64,000 nt of DNA. Source: Heloderma charlesbogerti. Its lineage: Eukaryota > Chordata > Lepidosauria > Squamata > Helodermatidae. The notes under the pieces were generated by a model. The model did not search any database. It was given only the letters and a program-made list of their open reading frames with translations, and was not told where the DNA came from. This document shows positions 11,629-23,560 of this stretch, one piece after another. The translations under genes were made by a program, and so were the position numbers. Location: positions 124,001 through 188,000 of the forward strand of contig JANEZZ010000477.1 of NCBI GenBank assembly GCA_026122225.1, written 5' to 3'. How positions within the stretch are numbered: the first letter of the stretch is position 1; every line of letters begins with the position of its first letter.

Positions 11629-11863
11629 CTATTATTATTGATTTTCTACATTTACACCCCACCCTTTTTCTTCCAAGGAGCCCAAGGTGGCATACATGAT
11701 CTCCTCTCCATGTCATCCTCACAACAGCCCTGTGAGGTAGGTTAGCCTGAGGGTCAGGGACTGGCCCAAAGTCACCCAGTGAGCTTGATGGCTGACTAGG
11801 GACTAAAACCCAGATCTCCCAAGTCCCACTCCAATGCTCTAACCGATACACCACACTGGCTCT
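11629..11863 (-). mobile_element. tRNA-derived SINE, left arm
   Basis: Reverse copy of the 5801-6027 family: tail ATTATTATT, CCTTGGGCTCCTTGG (complement), CCTGTGAGGTAGGTTAG, GTCACCCAGTGAGCTTG, then the tRNA-like head near 11863. Mirror at 39259-39493. Confidence 0.85.
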
Positions 11864-11985
11864 AGACCCTGTCTTAAAGATACTGCCAAAAGCGGCCTCC
11901 AAACAGCAATCAATTCCCAGTCATCTGGTAACATTTAGACTAATTTACTGCATAAAGCTTAAATCATCAGATTGCAAATTTATAA

Positions 11986-12060
11986 CAATGCCTTCCCCAA
12001 CCTGATGCCCTTCAGATATTTTGGACTATAACTCCCATAAGCATCAGCTCATCCCTAGCT
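11986..12060. mobile_element. Short palindromic element, truncated, left arm
   Basis: Half copy: CCCAACCTGATGCCCTTCAG, GGACTATAACTCCCAT. Mirror at 39062-39136. Confidence 0.55.
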
Positions 12061-12411
12061 TAGAGGCACCTTTTTCCTCAATTTGATGCCTGCCTTACAG
12101 AGCTACTAGTCCGCACCTGGGTCCGGTTGATGGACCCTGGAGTTCTTGCAAAAAAACAAAGGCAGTCCCACAAGCCTATGGTCTGCTCACCGCTCCTGTA
12201 CAGGAATTAGCCTTATATTGGCACACTATCGCCTTGCACATGCTCTTTGGCAAAACTGAAACAGATTAACCCCACTCAAACTTTCCTTCAGTCCACAGAC
12301 TTCCACACTACATTACACTGGCTCTGTAGTCAAAGAGCTACTGGTTTTGCCTACTCTGACTGATTCTTTTCCAAATGTCAACCTCTGATGCACCCACTAA
12401 AATTCAGTGAC

Positions 12412-12578
12412 CAAGGCTGCAATCCTATACACTAGAGGTACAAAAGGTATGGCCCATGGGCCGCATGCAACCTGCTAAGCCATTTCTGGCAGCCTACCAA
12501 TCCCCCCCACCCATCCCTGCATCATACTATACTGCTAGGTAAGTGTGTAAATCCCACTGAATTCAGTGGAACTTACTT
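12412..12578. repeat. GCTGCAATCCTATACAC-type repeat, left arm
   Basis: The ends match a short repeat seen again at 14839, 52065, 56194 and 56455: GGCTGCAATCCTATACAC at one side and CACTGAATTCAGTGGAACTT at the other, here with extra sequence in the middle. Mirror at 38544-38710. Confidence 0.5.
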
Positions 12579-12946
12579 AAGAACATAAGAAGAGCCCTGC
12601 TGGATCAGACCAAGGGTCCATCTACTCCAGCATTCTGTTGACACAGTGGCGGGCCAGCTGTCAACCAGGAACCCATGAAAAGGACATGACTGCAACAGCA
12701 CCCTTCCACCCAGGTTCCCCAGCAACTGATGTACATAGGCTCACTGCCTCTGGTACTGGATGGAGCAAGTAGTCATCAGGACTAGTAGCCTAGACTAATA
12801 GCCTTTTCTTCATAATAGCAGGAATCTGTCCAACCCCCTTTTAAAGCCATCCAAATTGGTGGCCACCACTACAACCTGTGGCAGCAAATTCCATAGTTTA
12901 GCTATGCGCTGCGTGAAGAAGTCCTTCCTTTTATCTGTCCTGAATC
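12579..12946 (-). mobile_element. CR1/L3-type LINE 3' end, left arm
   Basis: The complement reads, 5' to 3' of the element, GGACAGATAAAAGGAAGG, CTTCACGCAGCGCATAG, CTGCCACAGGTTGTAG, TTGGATGGCTTTAAAAG, and ends GAGCCCTGCTGGATC-type sequence plus TTATGTTC. This is the conserved C-terminal and 3' region of a CR1-like non-LTR element, 5' truncated as is usual. Mirror at 38176-38543. Confidence 0.8.
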
Positions 12947-13794
12947 ATTCTTAGGAATGTGCTAGAAAAATAGTAACTCATATGGTCATCAACTAGCTTT
13001 CCTAGAGAGCCATTCTGAAGGTTGGGGACCAAGAGACTTGCTTGTTGGCAAGTTCTTTTGTCCCAGATGTTACCCCTCAGGGTTGGCAGCTGGTGGGGGG
13101 AAAGCTCAGGGAGACAAGTTTGGCTTAGGGACTGCCAGTAGCTAACTTCTACCTAGTATAAACAAATCAGAAGCAAAAAGTCTCAAGAGGACTGTTATAC
13201 CAGGGTAACCTGATTATGCACCAGGAGACCCTGTGGCAGGCTGCCTCTCCAAAGACAGGGAAACTCCGCCTGACTCTCTTCCAGCACAAAAGGCTCTTGT
13301 ACAATGTAATAGTCTGAATATATCTACCAGGATTATCATAGCTAATAACAAACACCAGCAAATTTGGATGTGGCAACACCCAAAGGTACTCACAAGATGC
13401 TTAGCAGAACCAGTCTGTGACCTAGAGATGCATAAAAAGCTGATTAAGAGAACATTTTTCAAGGGGCAAGGAGTGAGTGACAAGTGCCAGCTATTCAGAT
13501 GTTATATATGCAACCTAGTCTCCTGGTTCAAAAGCAATTTATTTTTTTCCCCCACAGCTGGGAAAATGTTATGTGGGCTGACAGCAATTTTAGAGACCCT
13601 CAAACATCAGACTTTAGGAACCTGCCCAAATTGCTGGATAAAATAATAACTGAAATTCCTAAGCGGCAGCATCTAGAATGTCAAGTACCCAGGCAGCTCC
13701 ACAATGCAATCTTAAACATGATTATTCGGACGTAAGTACCATTTAGCTTAATGCAACTTGCTCCCAGGTAAGCAGCATAGATTGCAGCCACCCC
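12947..13794. other. No recognised gene, left arm (mirror 37328-38175)
   Basis: Reading frames of up to 137 codons occur on both strands but show no recognised domain. Nothing else stands out. Confidence 0.45.
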
Positions 13795-13922
13795 AAACTT
13801 GGTGCCTTCCAGATGTTTTGGACTTCAACTCCCATCAGCCCCATCATGCCCCAGCCAGGATGGCCAACAGTCAGGAATCTTGGGAGTTGTAGCCCAAAAC
13901 ATCTGGAGGGGAAGGCTGCTGT
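13795..13922. mobile_element. Short palindromic element, CATCTGGAGG family, left arm
   Basis: A clear full-length copy: CCAGATGTTTTGGACTTCAA at the left and GTAGCCCAAAACATCTGG at the right, with CCCCAGCCAGGATGGCCAA between. Mirror at 37200-37327. Confidence 0.75.
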
Positions 13923-14248
13923 ACATGTGCAAAGAAGCAAGCCCTCAGCTGGGCTTACTTCAGGGTCAACATGCATAGCATCTGGCCACGATGGGAATTT
14001 TCCCAATGTTGTTCCAGTTCCAGAAATGCTTCCTGTTCCCTCAATTGACATGTCATATCTATATGATGTGTTCCTCTCTGTGTTGCAAACATATCATGGA
14101 ACTCTATGGAGTTGGAAAAATTCCAAGCAGGACAAGAACTTAGCTGCTGGTGCAGAAGAGATGTTTATTTACAGTGCTTGCTGCCTAAAGAAAGCCATTA
14201 TATCCATCCCTGGTTCCCTAACTTAACCCAAGAGCAGAGAAAGAGCAC

Positions 14249-14542
14249 TAGAATCATGGAATAGCAGGGTTGGAAGGGGCTTATAAGACCATCGAGTCCA
14301 ACCTCCTGCTCAGTGCAGGAATCCAAGTCAAAGGATCCCTGACAGATGGCTGTCCAGCCTCATCTTGAATGCCTCCAGTGTGGGAGAGCCTACCACCTCC
14401 CTAGGGAATTGGTTCCATTGTCGTATTTCTCTAACAATCAGGAAGTTTTTCCTGATGTTCAGCCGGAATCTGGCTTCCTGTCACTTGAGCCTCTTATTCC
14501 GTGCCCTGCACTCCAGGATGATCGAAAAGAGATGTACATGCT
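14249..14542 (-). mobile_element. CR1 LINE 3' end, left arm
   Basis: The complement (mirror 36580-36873) reads through the known CR1 3' region: GTGCAGGGCACGGAATAAG, CAGATTCCGGCTGAACATC, AAAAACTTCCTGATTGTTAG, GAGGCATTCAAGATGAGG, CTGGACAGCCATCTGTCAGG, GTTGGACTCGATGGTCTTA, and ends near CCATGATTCTA. It is 5' truncated. Confidence 0.9.
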
Positions 14543-14838
14543 TTAAATGTTGTTATTGTTATCTCTTATAAAGCATCTAGATTTTTCTAAGCACTGTACC
14601 TCTTTCGAAAGACAAGATAGTCCCTGCTGGCAGGCTTATACTTTAATAGACATGATACGAAGGGGAAAAGGAATGGGCAGGAACAAGCAAAGCAAGCGTT
14701 GGAAAAGCAGCTTCTTCTTTGGCTGATGGATGGGGCCAGTTTGGTCTACCCTGTGCCATGACGTTTTTCCTGGGAGGCATGGGGAGCGGCTTCCCAGTGG
14801 CACTTGGATATATTATAAATAGCCCAAAAAAGTTTTTT

Positions 14839-14915
14839 AGGCTGCAACTCTACACCCACTTCCAAAGAGTAAGACCCACTGAACTCAACGGAACCTACCT
14901 CCAAGTAGACATGCT
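14839..14915. repeat. GCTGCAACTCTACACC-type short repeat, left arm
   Basis: AGGCTGCAACTCTACACC, AAGACCCACTGAACTCAACG, CCAAGTAGACATGC. Same family as 56194 and 56455. Mirror at 36207-36283. Confidence 0.55.
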
Positions 14916-15472
14916 GCTATCATCCAATAAATGCTATGTATTTATACAATTAGAACCAAAATCCAAGGACATAACCAAGGCAGTATTTTGCTCCTTTTAT
15001 TATCTCAAACTTTGTTACCCACACCCACCAATCCTCCCCCAGCTATCCCTCCCTCCCCAAAATAACCCCACATCAAGTGGAACAGCCCAAATGACCCCCA
15101 AACCTATATGGACACCGTTGTCTCCACATGAGAGTGCAATTCCACAATTCTTAGGAGCCACAGTTGCTCCAACTGAGATGTGCTCACATCTTAAACAAAT
15201 GCATAAAGGACAACACGCCGCTCAGAGATCTGCTCCATAATCCTTGGGTTCCTTCCAGTCCCGGGGTCTTCAACTGCTATCCCTGCCATTTGCTTTCAGG
15301 TTAGAAATAAACCCACACCTCCATACAGTATGTGCAACACACATATTCAGCAGGAGAATGAGAATGGGCAGAGGCTGACAGCTTTGTCTCTATCATCACT
15401 GCTTGGAAGGGGGTACAGACAAAAGCATGGAGAGGAGACAAGGGACTGATCCTTTACAAAGGGATGAGCTGG

Positions 15473-15668
15473 AAGAGCCACAGCTCAGTGGTGGAGCACC
15501 TGCTTTGCACGCAGAAGGTCCCAGGACTGACTGCCAGCATCTCGGGGTAGGGCTGGAAAAACTCCTGCCTGAAACCCTGGAGAGCTGCTGCCAGACAGTG
15601 TCAGCAAAACTAGACTAGATGGACCAGTGATCTGACTCATTATAAGGAAGTTTCCTATGTTCCTATAA
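15473..15668 (+). mobile_element. tRNA-Ala-like SINE, left arm
   Basis: The head CACAGCTCAGTGGTGGAGCA is a tRNA D-arm/A box; CTTTGCACGCAGAAGGTCCC covers the former anticodon and variable region. The tail region is GCCTGAAACCCTGGAGAGC, then ACTAGACTAGATGGACCAG, TATAAGGAAGTTTCC. It is a SINE derived from a tRNA-Ala-like gene. Mirror at 35454-35649. Confidence 0.8.
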
Positions 15669-17099
15669 AGGCTACAAGAATACCTCCCTAATTGATTAGT
15701 AATGCTGGGAAATCACCTCCACAGATTGACAGACCGCTCCTACTCTCCTGGCTGGTGCATCTTGCCTGCTGCCTCTATGTTCCCAGTCTCTGTACCAGCC
15801 TCCCTCCCTCCCATTCACTCTCTCCTGGCATGCCACTTGTCAAGCCCTGATTTAATAAGATTGCATTGGGAGGGGGATACTCTCTGACATCAAACAAAGC
15901 CACCTTCATAGGTCTATTGCTGTATGTTTGGGGTGTGCTTAAAAAAAAAAAAGTGAAATAGTAGTAATGGGAGGGGGGCAAAAGAATTTTTCCTTCACAT
16001 TCTCTTGTCTCCAATTTGGAGATGAGCAAAATCTCAACCATTCCAAAAATGTGATCCTTTTTTGTTGTTGTTTCCATTTCAGAATGAACTGGCCACTTTG
16101 AAAGGAGTGTGGATGTGACGGCTGTCCATCACTGCTGATGGAACATGCCATCCAACGTCCTTTTCTCTTATCCAGTTATTGTGTGCTGGAACAGGCCATT
16201 ATAGAGTTCTCTTGTCCACACTTTCCTCATTCACTTCAATTCATATGTGCAAAAAGATATAGGAGTGCAGCTGTCCCCTCCATTGAAGTGAACGCTCCTA
16301 TTCGGGTGACAACGCTTGCTTCGAAATGACACTTTCTAAACTCAAACATCAAAAATATTTGCAGAGAAAGACTCAGTATCTCCAGGAAATATATTTGTGA
16401 AATATTTTAATCCCTTCTTCCTGTGAAAGAACACACACATGTGCACACACACACACCACATGAGACAGATGCCCATCATTTCTTTGGCATGATTCACTAG
16501 GTACACCAGTCTTCTTAGCGGAACACATATGGAGTTCAGGGAGGAAAATTTAAAATATGCAAAACATTTCTCCAGATTGCATACTAGCAAGTGAAATGCA
16601 GAGATATCAGTGTCATGCTCCTATCTTTTATTTCAAGGGGTGGGGGAGGAAATGGAAGAGGTGTGATCCTCCCTCTCCATCCCTCCCCACCAGTTCACCT
16701 GCCTGTGCAAAAAAAAAAAAAAGTCTGCTCCCCTTTTAACTACCCTCGCTCTCTTCCTCCTCTTCTTCCCAGCTCTCCGTCTAGTTTTCATTCTTAAGCC
16801 CCTGGCTTTGCAAGGAAGCAGGACCTGTTATTTACAAAGGACCATCAGCCTCTTTACCCTTGATTTTTGCAAGATTCATAGATCAAGCCTAGAAACCCAA
16901 GTACTAAGTTCCGGGGTGGGGTAGGGAGGAGAAAACCACCTACGGAACCTGCTCTCCCCCCTCCAACACAGCTCCCCCCCAAAAAAAGCTCCCAACTGGA
17001 GAAACCAGGCGAGGAATAGAGCTCAAGATTTTGATCGCTTTGCTTTCTGAGCAGCTTTGTTTACAAGATACCGCCTTGATCCCCCTAATAAAGATTATG
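15669..17099. other. No recognised gene, left arm (mirror 34023-35453)
   Basis: Contains a poly-A near 15939-15950, a CA-rich stretch near 16434-16456 and a second poly-A near 16709-16722. In the mirror copy this is the start of NEDD4L intron 1. No coding domain is seen. Confidence 0.45.
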
Positions 17100-17526
17100 C
17101 GATCAAGCGGCAAGTCCAGCACTGGCGATCTCAGAAAGAGAGAACCGGGGGGGGGGGGTTCTTTGTAGAAAGGGCACCACATCCCCGGTGAGAGCCCATT
17201 CATTGCCCTGTTTTGCAAGCCAAGCTTGCAAGAGAACCCCCCCCCCGCCCCTTTCCCTTCCTTTCCTCTCCCCCCGCCCCCCAACGCTTCTTCCCCTCTC
17301 TCGCCAACAGCAAACCAAGTCCAGGGGAACGGTCAGGGGACTTCCCCGTTTTGCAAGCTGGAATCCTACGGAGAAAGCGTGGGGGGCGGGGAAGGGGGAA
17401 CAACAAAGAGTGGAAGGAAGGGGGCGACCATCCAAAACCTCCAACCCCAGATCGAATCAAGGCATGAAATGCACAGCCCCCACCCCGCCCCACCCCACCC
17501 CACCCCCGTCCAAACGCCGGACTTAC

Positions 17527-17574
17527 TTCTTCTTCCGAAAGTCCATAGACCGGCTCAACTACCCCAGTCGCCAT
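17527..17574 (-). CDS. NEDD4L: NEDD4L-like first coding exon (left-arm mirror copy)
   Basis: This is the exact reverse-complement copy of the exon at 33548-33595: ATG (as CAT) at 17572-17574, 16 codons, then the donor GTAAGT, read as ACTTAC at 17521-17526 on the plus strand. It points left, toward position 1, so the two exon copies are head to head with about 16 kb between their start codons. In mammals the head-to-head neighbour of NEDD4L is ATP8B1, not a second NEDD4L. If the palindrome is real this is a duplicated promoter and exon, and perhaps more; if it is an artefact this copy does not exist. Later exons would lie left of the window. Confidence 0.7.
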
Positions 17575-17680
17575 GGATCCGGAGACTGCGAGAGCGCGTC
17601 CCTCCGGGAGGGGGGGGGAGCGAAGCCGCCAACGAAGAAAAGGAGGAGAGGTCGCGGGAGGGGGGGGCTCGGATTCCCCA

Positions 17681-17703
17681 AGCAAGCAAGCAAGCAAGCA
17701 AGC
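17681..17703 (-). repeat. Tetranucleotide tract, left-arm mirror
   Basis: Mirror of 33419-33441, with equal unit number. The second array is at 18217-18239. Confidence 0.85.
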
Positions 17704-18491
17704 GGCGATGCACCACCAGGCGGGAGGCGAGCTGTCTCTCTCTCTCTCGCAGGGCGCCAGTGGCAAAATCCAGGTGAGGAACGAGAGCTCTCTTTTCGTC
17801 CGCCCCCAGAGAGGAAGCAGCACGGGCGGGGGGGCGCTGAACACAAATGGAGAGAGACGGGGAAGCCCGCGGCAAGCACAGCGGTTTCCCTTTCACCGCC
17901 GCCGCCGCCCCCTGACGCGAGTGGGAGAAAACACACCCGCAGCACCGGGGATTCGAACCTGCAGCCTCGAGGTCCTTCCTGCTTTTGCCCCGCGCCCGGG
18001 CTGACGGACACAATCACGAGCAAGCCCCTGCCTTGCCCAACACCAGCGAAGGGGGGGGTGGAGCCCAGGCCTCTCGCGGGGGCGGGGGGAAAAGCTCGGC
18101 GGGACCAATCATAAACGTTATCAATAATGGCAGGCGGAGCTTAAGGAAACTAGTATGTTCGGTTGAGGGCTGGGTTCGTTTCCCCCTAACCATCTATTTC
18201 ACCCCGGGGTGGGGGGAAGCAAGCAAGCAAGCAAGCAAGGGAGTAATGACCGTGATTCTCTGGGTTGTGAGGAGAAAGGGGGGAAGGTTGCAAAACGGAT
18301 ACACGGAGATACATTTCCAGATTATACACTTTGGTAAGATTGTTGCACATATGTATGCTTGCAGTAAGTTATATCTGCAAATCGTGATAAGCTCCTTGAA
18401 ACGCGCCAGTAGCGTTAGTTGGTTGAGAATAGTTCGTGCCTAAAACAAAAATAGTAGTAGTGATCCTTGTTGGTTATTCTCGTTGTTTTTA

Positions 18492-18535
18492 TCACACACA
18501 CACACACTCTCTCTCTCTCTCTCTCTCTCTCTTTT
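18492..18535. repeat. (CA)n(CT)n microsatellite, left arm
   Basis: About eight CA units followed by about twelve CT units. The mirror at 32587-32630 is of equal length, which is notable for so unstable a tract. Confidence 0.9.
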
Positions 18536-19344
18536 TCATTCCAGCGCAGCCTATAGCCGTGTATATTCAGGTTTCCCGAGGCAAACTCCAGAGGAAAAGG
18601 CGCCACTCAATGGTCAAGATATGGAACTACCGCTGTAGTTCTGCAAAGAAGGAATTCACGAATTAACCATGTTTTTTTTTAAAAAAAAAAACCAAACCAA
18701 TCCAGAAGGTAATTATTATGAGTAATATGCAGAGAGAAAGAGAGAGAAATTTTGCCTGAATAACAGTGTAAGAAAATGTAGAAGCGTGTGGTTTCTGGCT
18801 TTGTAGGATTTGTGTTTTAAGGGTGTCTTTATCAGCTCAACAAATCTCTCTGGTTTGGTTAAAAATCTCCCCTTGTCCCCTCCAGTGCAGCAATGTTTGG
18901 GTTACAAACAAAGTAAGATGGTGTTTAAACACAAACAAGTGCCATTCTGAAGTGTTTGTTTTTTGGTTTATTAAAACAGTTTTATTCACAGTCTTCACTG
19001 GCCCAACAAAACCTTTATTTTGGATATACTTACACTAGTGTACACTGTAAACATTTTCACTAACTTATATTCATGATGTTTCTTCGTGTTCAAGGGTGAC
19101 TACAGTGAGATTACATATAAGAGAGAGGCATGCTAAGTGACATCTGGGGGAAATTGGACTTGGAAAATGCCAGAAAGCAAAACTGGTGATTCACTCCTGT
19201 TGTAGTACAACCATTTAACATCAGAGGGGAAAGTGCCCCAAACTTTTAAAAACCTAAAATCCTCTTAAAGATTCTTATTCAGAATTCCTCTCCATGTTAA
19301 GTCTGTAGAAAACCTAAGAACAAAAACCACCATGTTTCCAAAAC

Positions 19345-22300
19345 TTTGTTGTTGTTTATTCATTCAGTCGCTTCCGACTCTTCGTGACTTCATGGACCAG
19401 CCCACGCCAGAGCTTCCTGTCGGCCGTCGACACCCCCAGCTCCCCCAAGGTCGGTTCCGTCACCTCCAGAATACCATCCATCTTGCCCTTGGTTGGCCCC
19501 TCTTCCTTTTGCCTTCCACTTTCCCTAGCATCAGCATCTTCTCCAGGGTGTCCTGTCTTCTCATTATGTGGCCAAAGTCCTTCAGTTTTGCCTTTAATAT
19601 CATTCTCTCAAGTGACCAGTATGGCTTTATTTCCTGGAGTATGGACTGGTTTGATCTTCTTGCAGTCCAAGGCACTCTCAGAATTTTCCTCCAGCACCAC
19701 AGTTCAAAAGCATCTATCTTCCTTCACTCAGCCTTCCTTATGGTCCAGCTCTCGCAGCCATAGGTTACTACGGGAAATACCATTGCTTGAACTATGCGGA
19801 CCTTTGTTGTCAGTGTGATGTCTCTGCTCTTCACTATTTTATCAAGATTTGTCATTGCTCTCCTCCCAAGAAGTAAACATCTTCTGATTTCCTGGCTGCA
19901 GTCAGCGTCTGCAGTAATCTTTGCACCTAGAAAGACAAAGTCTGTCACTGCCTCCACATTTTCTCCCTCTATTTGCCAGTTATCAATCAAGCTGGTTGCC
20001 ACAATCTCCGTTTTTTGAGGTTTAACTGCAACCTAGCTTTTGCACTTTCTTCTTTCACTTTCATCATGAGGTTCCTCAGCTCCTCCTCATTTTCAGTCAT
20101 CAAAGTGGTATCATCTGCATATCTGAGACTGTTAATGTTTCTTCCAGCGATTTTAACTCCACCTTTGGATTCATCAAGCCCAGCACGTCGCATGATGTGT
20201 TCTGCATACAGGTTGAATAGGTAGGGTGAGAGTATACAACCCTGCCGTACTCCTTTCCCAATCTTGAACCAGTCCATTGTTCCATGGTCTGTTCTTACCG
20301 TTGCTAGTTGGTCATTATACAGGTTCCTCAGGAGGCAGACAAGATGACTTGGTATCCCCATACCACCAAGAACTTGCCACAATTTGTTATGATCCACACA
20401 GTCAAAAGCTTTAGAATAGTCAATAAAACAGAAATAAATGTTTTTCTGAAACTCCCTGGCTTTCTCCATTATCCAGAAGTAATTGGCAATTTGGTCTCTA
20501 GTTCCTCTGCCTTTTCGAAACCCAGCTTGTACATCTGGCAATTCTCGTTCCATGAATTGCTGGAGTCTACCTTGCAAGATCTTGAGCATTGCCTTACTGG
20601 CATGTGAAACAAGTGCCACTGTTCGATAGTTTGAATATTCTTTAGTGTTTCCCTTTTTTGGTATGGGGATATAGGTTGATCTTTTCCAATCTTGTGGCCA
20701 TTCTTGTGTTTTCCAAATTTGCTGGTTATGGCATGCATCACCTTGACAGCATCATCTTGCAAGATTTTAAACAGTTCTGCTGGGATACCGTCGTCTCCTG
20801 CTGCCTTGTTATTAGCAATGCATCTTAAGGCCCATTCAACCTCACTCTTCAGGATGTCTGGCTCTAACTCATTGACCACACCATCAAATCTATCCCCGAT
20901 ATTATTATCCTTCCTATACAGATCTTCCATATATTCTTGCCACCATTTCTTGATCTCGTCTGCTTCTGTTAGGTCCTTGCCATCTTTGTTTTTGATCATA
21001 CCCATTTTTGCCTGAAATTTACCTCCAATGTTCCTAATTTTCTGGAAGAGGTCTCTTGTCCTTCCTATTCTATTATCTTCTTCTGCTTCCGTGCGTTGCT
21101 TGTTTAAAAATAATTCCTGATCTCTTCTGGCTAACCTCTGGAATTTTGCATTTAATGGGGCATATCTCCCCCTATCATTGTTGCCTTTTGCTTTCCTTCT
21201 TTCTTGGGTTGCTTCCAGTGCCTCAGCAGACAGCCATCTTGCCTTCTTGGTTTTCTTTTTCTTTGGGACGTTTTTTGTTGCCGCCTCCTGAACAATGTTG
21301 CGAACTTCTGTCCATAGTTCTTCCGGGACCCTATCTACTAAATCTAGTCCCTTAAATCTATTCTTCACCTCCGCTGCATATTCATTAGGAATATTCGTGA
21401 GCTCATATCTAACTGATCTGTGGGTCTTCCCTATTCTCTTTAGTCGGATTCTAAATTGTGCAATAAGAAGGTCGTGATCTGAACTACAATCAGCTCCAGG
21501 TCTTGTTTTTACCGACTGCATAGATGTCCGCCACCTTTGGCTACAAAGGATGCAGTCAATCTGATTTCGGTGTTGACCATCCGGTGAAGTCCATGTGTAA
21601 AGTCATCTCTTAGGTTGTTGCAAGAGAGTGTTTGTTATGCACAGTGAGTTGTCTTGGCAAAATTCTATCAGCCTATGTCCCGCTTCATTTTGTTCTCCCA
21701 GACCATGCTTGCCTGTAATTCCAGGTGTCATTTGACTACCCACCTTAGCATTCCAGTCTCCTGTAATGAAAATAACATCTCTTTTTGGTGTATTATCCAG
21801 TAGGTGCTGCAGATCCTCATAGAACTGATCTACTTCTGCTTCTTCAGCATCTGTGGTTGGGGCGTATATTTGGATCACTGTGATGTTAAATGGCTTACCC
21901 TGAATTCGAATTGAGATCATTCTGTCATTTTTTGGATTGTATCCAAGCACTGCTTTAGCCACTTTATTATTAATTATGAAGGCTACTCCATTTCTTCTGT
22001 GGTCCTCTTGTCCACAGTAGTACATTTGGTGGTCATCTGATGTGAAGTGGCCCATTCCAGTCCATTTCAGTTCACTGACACCCAAAATGTCTATATTTAA
22101 TCTTGACATCTCCCCAGTAACCACATCCAATTTGCCCTGGCTCATAGATCTTACATTCCAGGTTCCTATGGTGTGTTGATCTTTAGAACATCGGATTCGT
22201 TGTTCACCACCAGCACCGTTGGCCGCTAGCCGTCCTTTCGGCTTTGAGCTAGCTGCGTCATCACATCTGGGGCTAGTTGAACTTATCCTCTGTTCCTCCC

Positions 22301-22556
22301 CAGTAGCATTTTGACCATCTTCCGACCTGGGAGTCCCATCTTCCGATGCTATACCGACATGTCTGTGGTTGTACTGATCCATTTAGTTTTCATGGAAAGA
22401 ATACTGGGGTGGGTTGCTGTTACCTTCCCCAGGGATCATATTTAGTCTGACCTCTCTGCCATGACCTTCCCATTTTGGGTGTCCCTTCACGGTTTAGCTC
22501 ATGGCGTCATTGAGGTGCTCCAGCACCACGACAAGGTAATGATCTACTTGCTGAAG
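19345..22556 (-). mobile_element. Full-length RTE/BovB LINE, decayed (left-arm mirror)
   Basis: Exact mirror of 28566-31777, with the same nonsense codons and frameshifts. The YADD codons are at 20110-20121 on the minus strand. The flanking 9-bp duplications are at 19336-19344 and 22557-22565. Sharing every lesion and the same insertion site shows that the arm was copied after this element had decayed. Confidence 0.93.
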
Positions 22557-22565
22557 TTCCAAAAC

Positions 22566-23129
22566 CTTAGAGAATATATTTTCTCAGATTTATATTACCG
22601 AAGTTGAAAAGACCTGGATGTGATGTATGATAAACAGCTGTTCAAAAACAGGGTTCATCGATAGGGAGGACACATATGCCTCTCAGAAGTAAAAGTTATG
22701 TGATTTGGGGGTTGTCCCATTTTCTACCTGGAGAGGAGGCAAACTATAAGTGTCCCCAATTTTGCTTTTCCATCTTGTCTGGATGCTTGTTGGAATGCAG
22801 ATGGATCCCTCTCTTTTTATATATTATAATATTATAATATATATTATTTTTAAAAGGCTAAAATGGGCTGCCACCTCCTACCCATCTACCAGTCCCAACA
22901 CTGGCTGGCTTGCTGTGATGTCACAAATTGTTCATAAACATTCCAGTTGCTGATAAGGAGAAGACTGGTTATAAGATGCTGGAAACCACTGATGTGAAGG
23001 TATAGGAGGTTTCTTGTGGGGCTTGAATCTCATACAAGGCCTATTTCATTTAATTTTCTTATCTAAAAACATTTCAGTTGTATGCCAAGAGGACCAACAG
23101 TTTTAATCTGCTTCCTAAATAAAGATTTT
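22566..23129. other. Unrecognised DNA between BovB and hairpin chain (mirror 27993-28556)
   Basis: Contains an AT-only self-complementary stretch of about 35 bases near 22818-22852. No gene is seen. Confidence 0.45.
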
Positions 23130-23560
23130 TTTAAGGAAGCAATCCTATGGCCGCTAGACACTTTGGCCATAGGATATGCTCTTTTCTGGGAACCGAAAAG
23201 AGTTCCTGGTTCCTGGAAAACTGACTTCCCCCCTTGTCCATGCTGCCTCCAAGGGAGAAGCCCCATCCTCCATGCTCAGAAGAGGAGCGCAGAGCAACTG
23301 CAAAGGGGCATTCCAGGGCGGGGAGAGCGGCGCTGTGCGTACGACACATCGCATGTGTCGTCCAGCAGCTTCCTCTCCTGGCCGCCCCCACCCCCCACTG
23401 CTAGACAGCCGAAAATGGCTGTCTAGCGAAAAATAGCAAGGCAGGAGAGGCACGGAGGGAATGATCCCCCCCATGCCTCTCCTGCCTTACTTTGGATAGG
23501 CGGTCGCCTCCGAGGCAGCAAGCTTGAATGGCTTCCAAGCTTGCTGTGGGTGGGGTGAGA
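23130..23560. repeat. Chain of short perfect hairpins, left arm
   Basis: Consecutive inverted repeats: ATCCTATGGCC with GGCCATAGGAT (about 23143-23176); ACGACACAT-CGC-ATGTGTCGT (about 23340-23360); CTAGACAGCC with GGCTGTCTAG (23401-23410 and 23417-23426); GCAAGGCAGGAGAGGCA with TGCCTCTCCTGCCTTAC (about 23436-23490); and CAGCAAGCTTG with CAAGCTTGCTG (23516-23526 and 23536-23546). It is non-coding. The CTAGACAG...CTATCTAG unit recurs near 51973-51999, so it is probably a composite inverted-repeat transposon. Mirror at 27562-27992. Confidence 0.6.

Larger units (their letters stand above)
17100..18120 (-). promoter_or_regulatory. NEDD4L: CpG-island promoter of NEDD4L-like gene (left-arm mirror)
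   Basis: This is the mirror of 33002-34022, with the inverted CCAAT box at 18105-18109 as seen from this side. Several long open frames here, up to about 300 codons, are low-complexity Pro/Arg/Gly translations of GC-rich DNA and are not taken as genes. Confidence 0.7.

Noticed and set aside
14719..15240. 173-codon open frame
   Set aside because: Overlaps a short interspersed repeat at 14839-14915. No domain or splice context was found.
17188..18114. 308-codon open frame across the CpG island (and its mirror at 33008-33934)
   Set aside because: Low-complexity Pro/Arg/Gly/Lys translation of GC-rich DNA opposite the real exon. No domain, and several overlapping frames are equally open.
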